Shown here in pieces: positions 54,196 through 63,937 of a stretch of DNA of 64,000 nt. Position numbers and translations under genes: made by a program. Origin of the DNA: Companilactobacillus mishanensis (GTDB taxonomy: Bacteria; Bacillota; Bacilli; Lactobacillales; Lactobacillaceae); contig NZ_RHON01000003.1 of the NCBI RefSeq assembly GCF_003946505.1, positions 181,256 through 245,255 of the forward strand. The letters run 5' to 3'. The notes beneath the pieces are model-generated. The model had not been told where the DNA came from. It was given only the letters and a program-made list of their open reading frames with translations, and searched no databases. Numbering within the stretch: position 1 is the stretch's first letter; every line of letters starts with the position of its first letter.

Positions 54196-55494
54196 ATGAA
54201 AGATAAAAAAGATTTAAGGAGTAACACCAAGAGCTCCAAAAAGTTGATGTTAGTTGCACAGGTAATTGCAGGAATTACTGCAGTTATATTTTTTGTTATG
54301 CTTTCTCGTGGGATTGCAAATGCAGCAATCTCTCATAAAATATCCAATCAATATCAAGATAGAGACTTGAGTGTCTTAAAAGCAAAAACCAATAACAAGT
54401 CACTTGCGTTTATTGGAAGGCTTATGAAATCTACCAGTGATGTCGTAATTACGAATGAGAACAGAAACGAGTACAAAAAGATTGAATCATTGATCCAGGA
54501 TAGAAAGAATAGATCAAAAGAAGTTACGGACCTTTTTAATGGTAGACATGATTATCAAGATGATGTATCTAAACAGAGCTTGGATGATTTAGACAATGTT
54601 TTGTTGAATGAGAAGAACCAAGATGTATATCAGAAACAAAAGAACAAGTTAGATACAGTTCGAATCTGGTTTGAGCAGACTAGTGATGCAAAGAAGTACA
54701 TCAATAAAATGTGGGATAAGTTTAACTCAAACAAATCCAGTCTTTCGATAAAAGAAATGTCGATGCTCAATACTTATTATAGGTTGATCCGCAATAAGAA
54801 AGTTAAACAGGATTTAAGTGACCCAGTAGAGCAGATGAATAGTTCTGCTAAACAGAACAAGGGTGAGAGTAGCAAAGTGAGGACGGCGAAAGCAGAACTT
54901 GAGGAATTGAAGAACTCACCACTTACAGAGAAATACAAACCAGCTAACGTCGATATAGTATCTAGTCTTAAGTTCTCTAGTGGAGCTTCAGATGCACTTA
55001 AGGATGCTGGAATAACAGATAAGAAAGTTCTTTACTATGATAAGTCAAAAGACCGCTTGGCAATCATGACCAATGTCGATGGTAACTATGTTGCAAGTGA
55101 TGGATATGTAAACGTACAAAGTGGACAAGTGTCTGCTGGTAAATATAGTATCAAAGCCATTATCAGAAACGCAGGTTCAAGTTCCGCAATTGTGACAGAC
55201 TCGAGCAATAGCAGTTTTGGAAAGTACATTGCGAATGCTGATTCAGATACATTGAGTGGCCTAAACATAACAAACGGCGATAATGATACGGCTAATTTCA
55301 ATAGTGCTGATCCAGTGTTCTGGTTTAAGAACAATAGTGCATTATCAAGTTCGATATACTTTGGAAGTGGAAGTACTATAGGGTTCATTTATTCAGGAGG
55401 AACTAGTTACAGCAATGGAGTACAGGTCAACAGTTCAAACCTAAGTCAGTTGCAAGCTAGTCTCAATAGTGGAATTTTATTCTTTGTTAAATAG
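54196..55494 (+). CDS. Cell-surface protein coupled to a class A PBP
   Basis: 432 residues. One N-terminal membrane helix (about 17-42) is followed by a charged, helical, coiled-coil-like region (about 45-240) and then a beta-rich Ser/Gly/Asn region (about 265-430, ending SGILFFVK). GGGGAAAATA precedes ATG 54196. It ends 8 bp before the penicillin-binding protein gene, so a role alongside that enzyme is likely. I do not recognise its family. Confidence 0.7.
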   Translation: MKDKKDLRSNTKSSKKLMLVAQVIAGITAVIFFVMLSRGIANAAISHKISNQYQDRDLSVLKAKTNNKSLAFIGRLMKSTSDVVITNENRNEYKKIESLIQDRKNRSKEVTDLFNGRHDYQDDVSKQSLDDLDNVLLNEKNQDVYQKQKNKLDTVRIWFEQTSDAKKYINKMWDKFNSNKSSLSIKEMSMLNTYYRLIRNKKVKQDLSDPVEQMNSSAKQNKGESSKVRTAKAELEELKNSPLTEKYKPANVDIVSSLKFSSGASDALKDAGITDKKVLYYDKSKDRLAIMTNVDGNYVASDGYVNVQSGQVSAGKYSIKAIIRNAGSSSAIVTDSSNSSFGKYIANADSDTLSGLNITNGDNDTANFNSADPVFWFKNNSALSSSIYFGSGSTIGFIYSGGTSYSNGVQVNSSNLSQLQASLNSGILFFVK

Positions 55495-55502
55495 GGGTCA
55501 GT

Positions 55503-58130
55503 ATGCGGGAAGATAGATTAAAGAGAGAAAAGCCGAGAAAGCATCATAAATGGCCATGGATAGTATTATCTATCTTTGTCGTCATAGTATTAGTTGTTGG
55601 CATTTTTTGGGCAAAAAAAGGATACGACATCAAGAGTGCAATTGCTGATGGTTATTCATATAGTCAGCGTTTGGATAAACAAGATTTCTATCCTAAGAAC
55701 TCAACAACGATTTACGATAAGGATGGGAAGGTCATCAAGAAACTTTCTCAATCCAATTCAAATTACACAAAGAGTTCTGATATCAATCCGATGATAAAAA
55801 AAGGATTGGTTCAAGTAGAAGATAGTAGGTTCTATGTTCATCATGGAATCGATATGTATGGAATTGCCAGATCTGTAGTTTCACGAATCTTTGAACATCG
55901 AGTTCAAGGTGGATCGACATTAACACAACAGTTAGTCAAAAATGTCGTGCTGAAAGATCAGTCACAAACTATGAATCGTAAAATCAAAGAGATGGTTATT
56001 TCCCAGGAAATAGAAAAGAAGTTTTCAAAGAAACAAATTTTAGAGTTCTATATTAATGATGTTTATATGGGACATGGTTCATATGGATTTAGTAGTGCTG
56101 CTGATTATTATTTTTCCAAGAATCAAAACAAACTATCTTTGGACCAGTTAGCAATGCTGATTGGAATTCCTAACAACCCTGTTTACTATGATCCTGTTAA
56201 CTTTCCACACAGATCAATTAAACGACGCAACATGGTATTAAGTATCATGAATAAGTCTGGATTGATTTCTACCAAGCAGTACAAACAAGCACGAGTTAGA
56301 CCGTTAGGTTTAAAAATCAATGAGCATAAGTTTGATAATGATGTTTCTAACAACTACGGATTGAGTTATGCAGTGTTCAATGCTACTGAGGAGCTAATGA
56401 AGTCTTCAGGCTTTACCATGAAGTACAAGTTCGACAATGCAGCTGATCGAACTGCATATAATACGAGATACCAGCAAGAGTATGAAAAGGCACATGGTCA
56501 ATTGATGGATGGTGGCTTCAGTATCCACACGACTATCAATCCTGAGTTGCAGGATAAGATTCAGAGCTTAGTCGATAAGACGTATGCATATCAGACTAGT
56601 CGCGACAAACATGGTAAACTACAACCTCAGGTTTCTAGTACAGTTATAGATAACAAGACCGGAAATGTGCTAGCCATAGTAGGTGGAAGAACAACTGATG
56701 GTGATCAAGTCAATCGTGCCATTATGGGATATCGTCAACCAGGCTCCGCAGCTAAACCTTTGGTCGCATATGCACCTGCATTTGAACGTGGATACCTTCC
56801 TCAAAGCTCAGTTGTCGATTCTGAAATTGATGGTCGTAAGAACTGGTACTCTGGTTATATTGGAAAGACGACTGTACGACATGCTTTGGAAGATTCAATT
56901 AATACAGTTGCCTACAAGCTGGCATTAGAGGATAAGAACAAATCCTTCTATGACGACTTGGCCAAGATGGAGTTTGCACGCTTAGCTCCACAAGATAGAA
57001 ATCCAATCATCGCCATTGGTGGATTTACTTATGGGACGACTACTACAGAGATGGCTTCAGGATACAGTTCGTTTTCAAGGGGTGGAAACTTTATCCATCC
57101 AAGTAATTTAACTAACATATATGACGAATCAAATGAACGAATGATCTATCAGAATACTCATCTCCAAAAATCGATATACAATCCTAATGCGAGTTACATG
57201 ATGCTCAATACAATGCAGTCAGTTGTAAGTGATGGTTCAGGTAAGGCTGCAAGTCTAGATAATTTTAAGTACACCGCTGGTAAGACAGGTACCACTGATA
57301 ACTCCAAGGATTCGTACTTTGTTGGAATGACTCCTGATTTTACGATTGCTAACTGGACAGGTAATGATGAGTCTTCAACATTAACAGGTGCACAGACGGG
57401 ATTATCTATGGCTGCTTTCAAAGCTGAAGGTGAGTACTTAGTGGATTACCTAAAAGAAAAGAATAAGGATTTCAAGAAGCCAAGTACAATCAAAGTATCC
57501 GGTAAAAATCTGAGTATCGATAATGCTAATAAGAAACAGTCGATCCAAGATGTTATCGATTTAGATTTCAGCAAGTTTAACAATACCCAGGAGAAGAAGA
57601 ATTCCGAACGTCTCTTCAATATGGACTATCGAATTATCTATCACCTTTCTAAGAAGGAAGAGTACCGTCGTGAAGATAAGGTAGAGCGTGCTATTAATAA
57701 ATACAACAAGACACCACTGAAAAAAGAATCTCAGTATGAGACTAAACTTGATGAACTTCAGAAGATAAGATATTTGAATATCAACGTTAAACGTCAAAAG
57801 GCTAAACAGAAATTTAGTGATCAAATTTTGGATCTTCAAAAGGAGTTAAATCTACAACAAGCAATGTTTGAATCCGAAAAGGATAATAAGCAAGTTGCCA
57901 AATATAATGAGGAGAAACGCCAGATACAATCTGAACGAAATCAGAAGCGCAAAGATATGGTCGACAAATTGATGCCGTCATATAACACACAACTTCAGAA
58001 GGTAAAAGATGCTTATAAAAATAATGATCCGGATAAGGCTGATCAGAAACAAAAGTTGATCGACATTATGAATGAGATCAGAAGTTATGGCGGAACGTTA
58101 CCCGACTTAAAACTTTATATCAACAATTAA
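55503..58130 (+). CDS. Class A penicillin-binding protein with coiled-coil tail
   Basis: An 875-residue bifunctional peptidoglycan synthase of the PBP1a type. One N-terminal helix is at about 20-40. The transglycosylase domain has EDSRFYVHHGIDMYG and GGSTLTQQLVKN. The transpeptidase has SxxK (PGSAAKPLVAYA), SxN (EDSINTVAYKL) and KTG (AGKTGTTDNSKD). The last ~180 residues are highly charged and helical (RQKAKQKFSDQILDLQKELN), unlike the usual PBP1a end. AGGGGTCAGT precedes ATG 55503. Confidence 0.9.
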   Translation: MREDRLKREKPRKHHKWPWIVLSIFVVIVLVVGIFWAKKGYDIKSAIADGYSYSQRLDKQDFYPKNSTTIYDKDGKVIKKLSQSNSNYTKSSDINPMIKKGLVQVEDSRFYVHHGIDMYGIARSVVSRIFEHRVQGGSTLTQQLVKNVVLKDQSQTMNRKIKEMVISQEIEKKFSKKQILEFYINDVYMGHGSYGFSSAADYYFSKNQNKLSLDQLAMLIGIPNNPVYYDPVNFPHRSIKRRNMVLSIMNKSGLISTKQYKQARVRPLGLKINEHKFDNDVSNNYGLSYAVFNATEELMKSSGFTMKYKFDNAADRTAYNTRYQQEYEKAHGQLMDGGFSIHTTINPELQDKIQSLVDKTYAYQTSRDKHGKLQPQVSSTVIDNKTGNVLAIVGGRTTDGDQVNRAIMGYRQPGSAAKPLVAYAPAFERGYLPQSSVVDSEIDGRKNWYSGYIGKTTVRHALEDSINTVAYKLALEDKNKSFYDDLAKMEFARLAPQDRNPIIAIGGFTYGTTTTEMASGYSSFSRGGNFIHPSNLTNIYDESNERMIYQNTHLQKSIYNPNASYMMLNTMQSVVSDGSGKAASLDNFKYTAGKTGTTDNSKDSYFVGMTPDFTIANWTGNDESSTLTGAQTGLSMAAFKAEGEYLVDYLKEKNKDFKKPSTIKVSGKNLSIDNANKKQSIQDVIDLDFSKFNNTQEKKNSERLFNMDYRIIYHLSKKEEYRREDKVERAINKYNKTPLKKESQYETKLDELQKIRYLNINVKRQKAKQKFSDQILDLQKELNLQQAMFESEKDNKQVAKYNEEKRQIQSERNQKRKDMVDKLMPSYNTQLQKVKDAYKNNDPDKADQKQKLIDIMNEIRSYGGTLPDLKLYINN

Positions 58131-58162
58131 AAAAATCCTCTCAAATTAATGAGGGGATTTTT
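58130..58162. terminator. Terminator between the PBP gene and the APC permease gene
   Basis: AAAAATCCTCTC / GAGGGGATTTTT around AAATTAAT. Suits both convergent genes. Confidence 0.8.
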
Positions 58163-58171
58163 GTGTTATAT

Positions 58172-59626
58172 CTATTCAACTGTAGGTTCATCATTGGAAC
58201 GTTTTGCAATTGCTGGAAGAATCAGTCCTAATAGAATCAAGACGATCGGTGTAGCAATATTAAGTGCCAATTGGAACCACCAAGTGCTGGCGTCAGAAGT
58301 CATATTTGCTTTTGGAACCATACCCATGATACATGCGAAGGCAGTTAGGATAAATGTCCATAGACCTAGACCAAAGCCGACGTATTTGTTTTTGACAAAC
58401 ATGTAATCTGATTGATGTTTATCGATATGCCAAGATAATAACATGAAGGCAGCGAATACCCAGAGGTAACGCATAGGCATAACGATTGAGTTCAAATTAA
58501 GTAACCAATTGTATAAATCATTCATTCCGTTAATTCCAAGAGCTGGAACAATGATCAAGATTGAAACTAAAATTGCTGTCATGATGTAACCGTTAATGGC
58601 AACACCCTTTTTGTTTTTCTTTGATAGACTCTTTGGAATATATTTGCTGTCGGCATCATCGAACAACATACGAAGTGGAGCGTCGATCGAAATTGCTAAA
58701 GCAGCGGCAGAAGCAATCGTGTTAGTGATTGCGAATAGCCAAACAAAGAGATTTCCTAGATGGAATTGTGTACCCAAGAATTGGAATGCTTGGTAAGCTC
58801 CATTAGCCATCAGATCGGCAGGGATATGATTTGAGTTGACGATCATACCAATGGCGAATGACCCGAGGACAGCCGAGACTGCGACCATCACTGCCAAGAT
58901 TATCATTCCCAATGGGAACTCTCTTGAAGCGTTCTTAGTTTTGTTTACGTATGGAGAAATTTTTTCAGAACCACCAACTGCGAAAACTAACATGGAGATA
59001 GTGGTGAAGTATTGCATATCAAACTTAGGTATATAAGTATGAATGTCACCCATATTTGGTGTTGCGATTTGTGAGTGGGTGATGAATGGAGCACTAACAC
59101 CCAAGATAATGAATAGCATCGACATTACGAACATAGCCGTTCCAGCGATACTACCAATGTTATTTAAAATATTTACACCTTTGCTGGCGATCCAGACGAA
59201 GGCTAGAAAAATTATTAAACTTAATAATTGCACGACTAAAGGTGAAGCTGTATTAACAAATGAGCCATTGCCCTTGAAGAGCCAACTTAGACTGATCATG
59301 ATAACTTGTGGCTTTTGTGCTAAGTAAGGTACGTGAACTACCCAATAAGTCCATGCCGCAAAATAAGCTAGTCTGTTATTAGATAGTAACTTGATCCATG
59401 AACTTACTCCACCACCAGAATTTTGAAAGGCTGAGCCAAGTTGTCCAACCATCAAAGTATAAGGTACAAAGTAAAGGACCATGATCAAGATCCAAGATGT
59501 AACAACTGCCATGCCTTGATTGGCAAAGTTGTTGATTACGTTATTCAATCCCCAAACAGCGGTGAATCCAACAAGTGCGATATTCCACCATCGGAAGGAT
59601 TTAGCGTTTGTCGTTCCTTCTGACAT
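58172..59626 (-). CDS. APC-family amino acid permease or antiporter
   Basis: 484 residues with about 12 helices (start SFRWWNIALVGFTAVWGLNN). The pattern resembles the YjeM/GadC-like antiporter group of the APC superfamily, but no substrate-specific feature is certain. AGGAGG precedes two adjacent ATG codons; the second (59626) has the better spacing. The C-terminal end is Arg/Ser/Asn-rich (AKRSNDEPTVE). Confidence 0.8.
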   Translation of the reverse strand: MSEGTTNAKSFRWWNIALVGFTAVWGLNNVINNFANQGMAVVTSWILIMVLYFVPYTLMVGQLGSAFQNSGGGVSSWIKLLSNNRLAYFAAWTYWVVHVPYLAQKPQVIMISLSWLFKGNGSFVNTASPLVVQLLSLIIFLAFVWIASKGVNILNNIGSIAGTAMFVMSMLFIILGVSAPFITHSQIATPNMGDIHTYIPKFDMQYFTTISMLVFAVGGSEKISPYVNKTKNASREFPLGMIILAVMVAVSAVLGSFAIGMIVNSNHIPADLMANGAYQAFQFLGTQFHLGNLFVWLFAITNTIASAAALAISIDAPLRMLFDDADSKYIPKSLSKKNKKGVAINGYIMTAILVSILIIVPALGINGMNDLYNWLLNLNSIVMPMRYLWVFAAFMLLSWHIDKHQSDYMFVKNKYVGFGLGLWTFILTAFACIMGMVPKANMTSDASTWWFQLALNIATPIVLILLGLILPAIAKRSNDEPTVE

Positions 59627-59676
59627 CATATAACCTCCTATAATTACCAAAGAAATTATACAGGATTTTCAATCAA

Positions 59677-60135
59677 TTAAGAACGGATTTTTCTTTTTCG
59701 TAAACTAATTCCTTGTTTTATCAGTGTCAACATATACGGTGTTGCAAATAGACCAATTGCCAAGAAAGAAGCAATCAAGAATGTTTGAATACCTTGATTA
59801 AGGGAAGCAATGTATTTACCTTGAACCATGTATAACATAGTCCGATAAGCATTTCCCCCGGGAACCAAGTTAACTAGACAGGGAATAGAAATTATATTTT
59901 CTGGTAAATGGAATTTTCTTGAAAAATAGTAAGCCAGTGCACTAATTACCACAGCACCACAGAAGTTGGCAATCAGTAAATGCATGTGTGAGTAATTCTT
60001 TAATATGTAAAAAGTCGTCCAACTTAAGCCGCCAGTTAATCCGATAATGCCTGCCGCTCTTCTAGGAGCATTAGTTATTATGGAAAAGCCGATGGCGGAC
60101 AAGGACCCTAAGATAAAATTTATTAAAATATCCAT
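59677..60135 (-). CDS. ThrE-type threonine/serine exporter, small subunit (DUF3815)
   Basis: 152 residues with about four to five helices (GSLSAIGFSIITNAPRRAAG, then GLTGGLSWT; CLVNLVPGGNAYRTM). It corresponds to the C-terminal half of ThrE (ThrE_2). The other half is encoded immediately upstream, 9 bp away, so the pair forms a split exporter. Confidence 0.85.
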   Translation of the reverse strand: MDILINFILGSLSAIGFSIITNAPRRAAGIIGLTGGLSWTTFYILKNYSHMHLLIANFCGAVVISALAYYFSRKFHLPENIISIPCLVNLVPGGNAYRTMLYMVQGKYIASLNQGIQTFLIASFLAIGLFATPYMLTLIKQGISLRKRKIRS

Positions 60136-60144
60136 GATAACCTC

Positions 60145-60894
60145 CTAGAAAATTATTAATGCAGATGCGATTCCGAAACCAATGCTACTTGCTACTAAGA
60201 GAGCGTCTAGAAAACGAACCATGCTGCTTAGTGCCTGTCTCATGACCAGCTCACGAATGGCATTGGTTATCGCCACTCCTGGAACAAGCGGCATGATTGC
60301 CCCGATTATTATGTCGTGGTATTCGGTCACCAGTCCCATGTTTTTCAAAAGTATCCCCAAAACTGCAATAACAAAACTAGAAATAAATAGGTCAGCATAA
60401 GGAAGCATCGAGAGATGAGATAGGTAGTAGGAAACAGAATAACCAATGACTCCGACGATGAAACAATAAATAAAGTAATATCCCGGCATTTGGAAAAGCA
60501 GCATAGGTGCCATCGAAACGAATCCTGCACCAATTGCTTTTACAGGAAAACGGAAATCAGTAGTTCGTTTGTTTCTATATAATTGGTTGATTCGACGAGT
60601 GAAGTCCTCGGGAGTCAGTGTACGATCAGCAAGTGAACGAGACATAGTATTGATTTCATCGATCATCTGTAGGTTAGTACCACCCAGAACTGATTTGGTG
60701 AATTTGTAATTCTGATTATTTACTTCTATAAATATGGCAGTCACAGTGACGTAGCAAACAACCCTGCTACCAAGTGAACGCCCGATACGTTCAACTGTAT
60801 CTTCAACACGATAAGTTTCTGCACCACCGTTGATCAGCAAATAAGCAGTTTTAAGACATAAGTTAGAAAGCTTTTGAGTTTTAATTTTTTCCAT
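60145..60894 (-). CDS. ThrE-type threonine/serine exporter, large subunit (DUF1212)
   Basis: 249 residues. A soluble N-terminal part (LLINGGAETYRVEDTVERIG) is followed by about five helices (IMPLVPGVAITNAIRELV). It matches the ThrE N-terminal half (DUF1212). GGGG precedes ATG 60894. Exports threonine or serine by analogy with Corynebacterium ThrE; the actual substrate is not shown. Confidence 0.85.
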   Translation of the reverse strand: MEKIKTQKLSNLCLKTAYLLINGGAETYRVEDTVERIGRSLGSRVVCYVTVTAIFIEVNNQNYKFTKSVLGGTNLQMIDEINTMSRSLADRTLTPEDFTRRINQLYRNKRTTDFRFPVKAIGAGFVSMAPMLLFQMPGYYFIYCFIVGVIGYSVSYYLSHLSMLPYADLFISSFVIAVLGILLKNMGLVTEYHDIIIGAIMPLVPGVAITNAIRELVMRQALSSMVRFLDALLVASSIGFGIASALIIF

Positions 60895-61027
60895 GATAAT
60901 CCCCACGTTTGACAGAAAATGTGAATCTAATATAATGATTTGAGGTGTATTAGTTAAATTTCCAGTAATGATTAGAAATATTTATATCTTAAAATCAATT
61001 GAGATTATAATTAATATATAACAAATC

Positions 61028-61059
61028 AGCTAACGATAACTATAGTTAAGCTGTATAAT
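61028..61059 (+). promoter_or_regulatory. Dyad overlapping the LCP gene promoter
   Basis: AGCTAACGATAAC followed by TATAGTTAAGCT (61028-61052) is an imperfect inverted repeat directly before a TATAAT -10 element (61054-61059). A regulator could bind here. Confidence 0.4.
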
Positions 61060-61129
61060 AATAATTTATTACGGAATAGGTACTATTACGCATGCCATGA
61101 TTTATAGGCAAATTTATTGGAGCTAATTT

Positions 61130-62284
61130 ATGGATAATAATAACAATTTTTCTCGACGTGGCAGAAAAATATCTCGAAATCATGCCCTTGAATCAGTAAG
61201 GGAAGGCAAAGTCAAAAAGCCATTTTTAAAATTGCTAGGATTAGTTGTTCTGATCGCATTATTTGTAACTGGCTCATATGGATTCAGATTGTATGCTCAA
61301 GCACAAGGTTCACTTGCTAATACGTTCAAACCCTTGGCGGGTAGACAAACTTCAGCCAAGATAAACGAAGGAAAACCTATTTCTATCCTATTATTAGGTG
61401 TTGATACAACTGATAATGGTGTCCGCGATACTCAATCGGATTATAAAGGTAATTCTGATACAATGATCGTCGTTACGGTCAATCCAAAGACTAAGAAAAC
61501 TACCATGGTCTCTGTTCCACGTGATACTATGACTCAGATTTGGAAGAGTGAAGACCATAATACACGCAAAATACAAAAGATAAACTCAGCTTATAACATT
61601 GGTACTGAAGAGAGTGCCGTAGTTACTACACAAAAATTATTAAATGTTCCGATCGATTATTATGTCAAAGTTGATTTCAACTCATTGGAGAAAATCGTTA
61701 ATAGTGTTGGTGGAGTCGACGTAAACGTTCCATTTAGTTTTTCATATGGGGATGTCGGTCAAAAAAAATCTCACTTCAAGAAGGGTGAGATGCATCTTAA
61801 TGGAAAACAATCGCTAGACTATGCCAGAATGAGACATGAGGATCCAAATGGTGATTATGGCCGTCAACAACGTCAAAGACAGATTATTTCTGCTATCATC
61901 AAGAGTGCTGCTAGTGCTAAGACCTTTACTCATTTTAAAGATGTCTTGGATAGTATTTCAGATTCAATGACAACAAACTTGAGTTTTAACGATATGCAGA
62001 GTATATTCTTCAATTATCGTACTGCCTCAAAAGACATTGCGTCTGATCACTTGCAAGGATATGGTCAAATGGTTGGCGAAGTTTCATATGAATTAGCACC
62101 AACTAAGGAAATCCAAAGAGTTTCCAACAAATTGAGAAAACAATTGGACTTACCTCAAGAAACAGTTAATAATGAGGAAACAAGATTAAACAAACAAAAT
62201 GAAAAACGAGGATTCTCATTCGATTACGATGGGGATGTACCACAGACATATAAGGTCTTCACTAGAAGCCAATTGTCTGACTAA
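61130..62284 (+). CDS. LytR-CpsA-Psr (LCP) family cell-wall ligase
   Basis: 384 residues. A basic cytoplasmic start, one helix (about 32-54), then the LCP domain at about 80-300 (ISILLLGVDTTDNGVRDT, SDTMIVVTVNPKTKKTTMVS, VPRDT, GGVDVNVPF, LDYARMRHEDPNGDYGRQQR). LCP enzymes attach teichoic acids or capsule polysaccharides to peptidoglycan from undecaprenyl-phosphate. The conserved Asp/Arg residues are present. TTGGAGC precedes ATG 61130. Confidence 0.92.
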   Translation: MDNNNNFSRRGRKISRNHALESVREGKVKKPFLKLLGLVVLIALFVTGSYGFRLYAQAQGSLANTFKPLAGRQTSAKINEGKPISILLLGVDTTDNGVRDTQSDYKGNSDTMIVVTVNPKTKKTTMVSVPRDTMTQIWKSEDHNTRKIQKINSAYNIGTEESAVVTTQKLLNVPIDYYVKVDFNSLEKIVNSVGGVDVNVPFSFSYGDVGQKKSHFKKGEMHLNGKQSLDYARMRHEDPNGDYGRQQRQRQIISAIIKSAASAKTFTHFKDVLDSISDSMTTNLSFNDMQSIFFNYRTASKDIASDHLQGYGQMVGEVSYELAPTKEIQRVSNKLRKQLDLPQETVNNEETRLNKQNEKRGFSFDYDGDVPQTYKVFTRSQLSD

Positions 62285-62291
62285 AAATGTT

Positions 62292-62331
62292 TGAGGCTGA
62301 GACAAACCGCATTTGTCTCAGCCTCTTATTA
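62292..62331 (+). terminator. Terminator of the LCP gene
   Basis: TGAGGCTGAGACAAA / TTTGTCTCAGCCTC stem, followed by TTATTAT, a weak U-run. Confidence 0.8.
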
Positions 62332-62348
62332 TGTAAAGGAAATAAAAT

Positions 62349-63890
62349 ATGAGTGTTTTAGAAGTACAACATCTAACTCAACAATTTTTGGATAAAAAAT
62401 TGTATGATGATGCAAATTTACAGGTTAATAAAGAAGATCATTTAGGTATCACAGGCCAGAACGGAGTCGGCAAGAGTACCTTTATCAAAATTTTGACAGG
62501 ACAATTGGAACCTGATGAAGGAAAAATCACCTGGCAAAAACATTTAACAATTGGTTATTTGGATCAGCAGGCTAAATTGGTCGAAGGGATGACTATCCGT
62601 GAGTATCTGAAAACTGCTTTTGCTAACTTAATAGAAGCAAATGACAAATTGACCGAAATATATATGAACGATCCAGACGATGAAGACCTGGAAAAAGCCG
62701 GAAAACTCCAAGAATTGTTGGACGCTAATGATTTTTATGAGATAGATACTAAAATCGATCAAGTTGCTACCGGACTCGGACTGGATGCTATTGGTTATGA
62801 CCACGATGTTTCTAAGATGAGTGGTGGACAACGTTCGAAAATCATTTTGGCTAAAATCTTATTGGAAAACCCTGATATGATTTTGCTGGATGAGCCGACT
62901 AACTACTTGGATACTAATCATATTGACTGGTTATCCGACTATTTGAATAATTTTGAAGGCTCATTTATTGTAATTTCCCATGATTACGGCTTTTTGGATA
63001 GAATCGTTAACTGTGTTGCAGATATCGAATTCGGTAAGATCACCAAATATACAGGTAGTTTGAAACAAGTTACTAAGCAAAAGGCTGCTAATAAAGAAAC
63101 ATATATGAAGGCATACTCTAAGCAACAAGAAAAAATCGCCAAGACTAAAGCTTATATTAGAAAGTTTAAGGCTGGTTCACGTTCGAAGAGTGCCAAGAGT
63201 AGGGAAAAACAGTTATCACATATGGATGTTTTGACGCCACCAGGTAATAAGACTATCGCTAGCTTTAATTTCCCATACCAGGAGATTCCAAGTTCACGTA
63301 TGGTCTTGGAGGTCAATGATCTAAAAATCGGTTACGAGAAGCCTCTGTTTGACCAGGAGCTTAATTTCTCTATAGTTAGTGGAGAAAAAATGGTAATCAA
63401 AGGATTCAATGGTATCGGTAAGTCAACGTTGATCAAAACACTACTAGGACAAATACAACCTAAGGGTGGGAACTTTGATTTTTCTGAAGTAGTCAAGATA
63501 GGTTACTTTAAGCAGGATCTTATATGGAAGAGCAACATGGAAACTCCATTTAAGGTAGTGAGTGAAGACCATCCGGAGTCAGATAGCAAACAAGTCCGTC
63601 AATTTTTAGCAAGAACTGGATTAACTAACCAACAGATCATGTCACCATTGAAGTCATTATCTGGTGGGGAGCAGACAAAAGTTAAACTTGCTGACTTAAT
63701 GTTCGAACCAACTAACTTCTTATTCATGGATGAGCCAACTAATCATTTGGATGACGAAAGTAAGGCAGCTTTACGAAAAGGTCTCAGAAACTACGAGGGA
63801 TCAATGATTCTAGTAACCCATGAAGAGGACTTTTATAGTAGTGACTGGATCGACAAGGTACTAGATATAGAGGAAATAAAGAAAAAGTGA
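62349..63890 (+). CDS. ABC-F family ATPase
   Basis: 513 residues with two ABC domains and no membrane segment. Walker A motifs are GQNGVGKST and GFNGIGKST. Signatures are SGGQRSK and SGGEQTK. Walker B motifs are LLDEPTNYLD and FMDEPTNHLD. The inter-domain linker is Lys-rich (about 235-300). ABC-F proteins act on the ribosome. The YbiT/YkpA branch is my best guess; antibiotic protection is possible but not shown. AAAGGAAATAAAAT precedes ATG 62349. Confidence 0.9.
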   Translation: MSVLEVQHLTQQFLDKKLYDDANLQVNKEDHLGITGQNGVGKSTFIKILTGQLEPDEGKITWQKHLTIGYLDQQAKLVEGMTIREYLKTAFANLIEANDKLTEIYMNDPDDEDLEKAGKLQELLDANDFYEIDTKIDQVATGLGLDAIGYDHDVSKMSGGQRSKIILAKILLENPDMILLDEPTNYLDTNHIDWLSDYLNNFEGSFIVISHDYGFLDRIVNCVADIEFGKITKYTGSLKQVTKQKAANKETYMKAYSKQQEKIAKTKAYIRKFKAGSRSKSAKSREKQLSHMDVLTPPGNKTIASFNFPYQEIPSSRMVLEVNDLKIGYEKPLFDQELNFSIVSGEKMVIKGFNGIGKSTLIKTLLGQIQPKGGNFDFSEVVKIGYFKQDLIWKSNMETPFKVVSEDHPESDSKQVRQFLARTGLTNQQIMSPLKSLSGGEQTKVKLADLMFEPTNFLFMDEPTNHLDDESKAALRKGLRNYEGSMILVTHEEDFYSSDWIDKVLDIEEIKKK

Positions 63891-63908
63891 TTTTTTTAAA
63901 AAAAAAGC

Positions 63909-63937
63909 TTGCATGTGCGATACTGAATTGGTAATAT
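63909..63937 (+). promoter_or_regulatory. Strong sigma-A-type promoter at the right edge
   Basis: TTGCAT (63909-63914) and TAATAT (63932-63937) with a 17-bp spacer, directed rightward out of the window. The sequence that follows can form two hairpins (GTTGC/GCAAC; CCAAAGAGTTA/TAACTTGG), so it reads like a structured leader. No gene is visible before the end. Confidence 0.6.
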
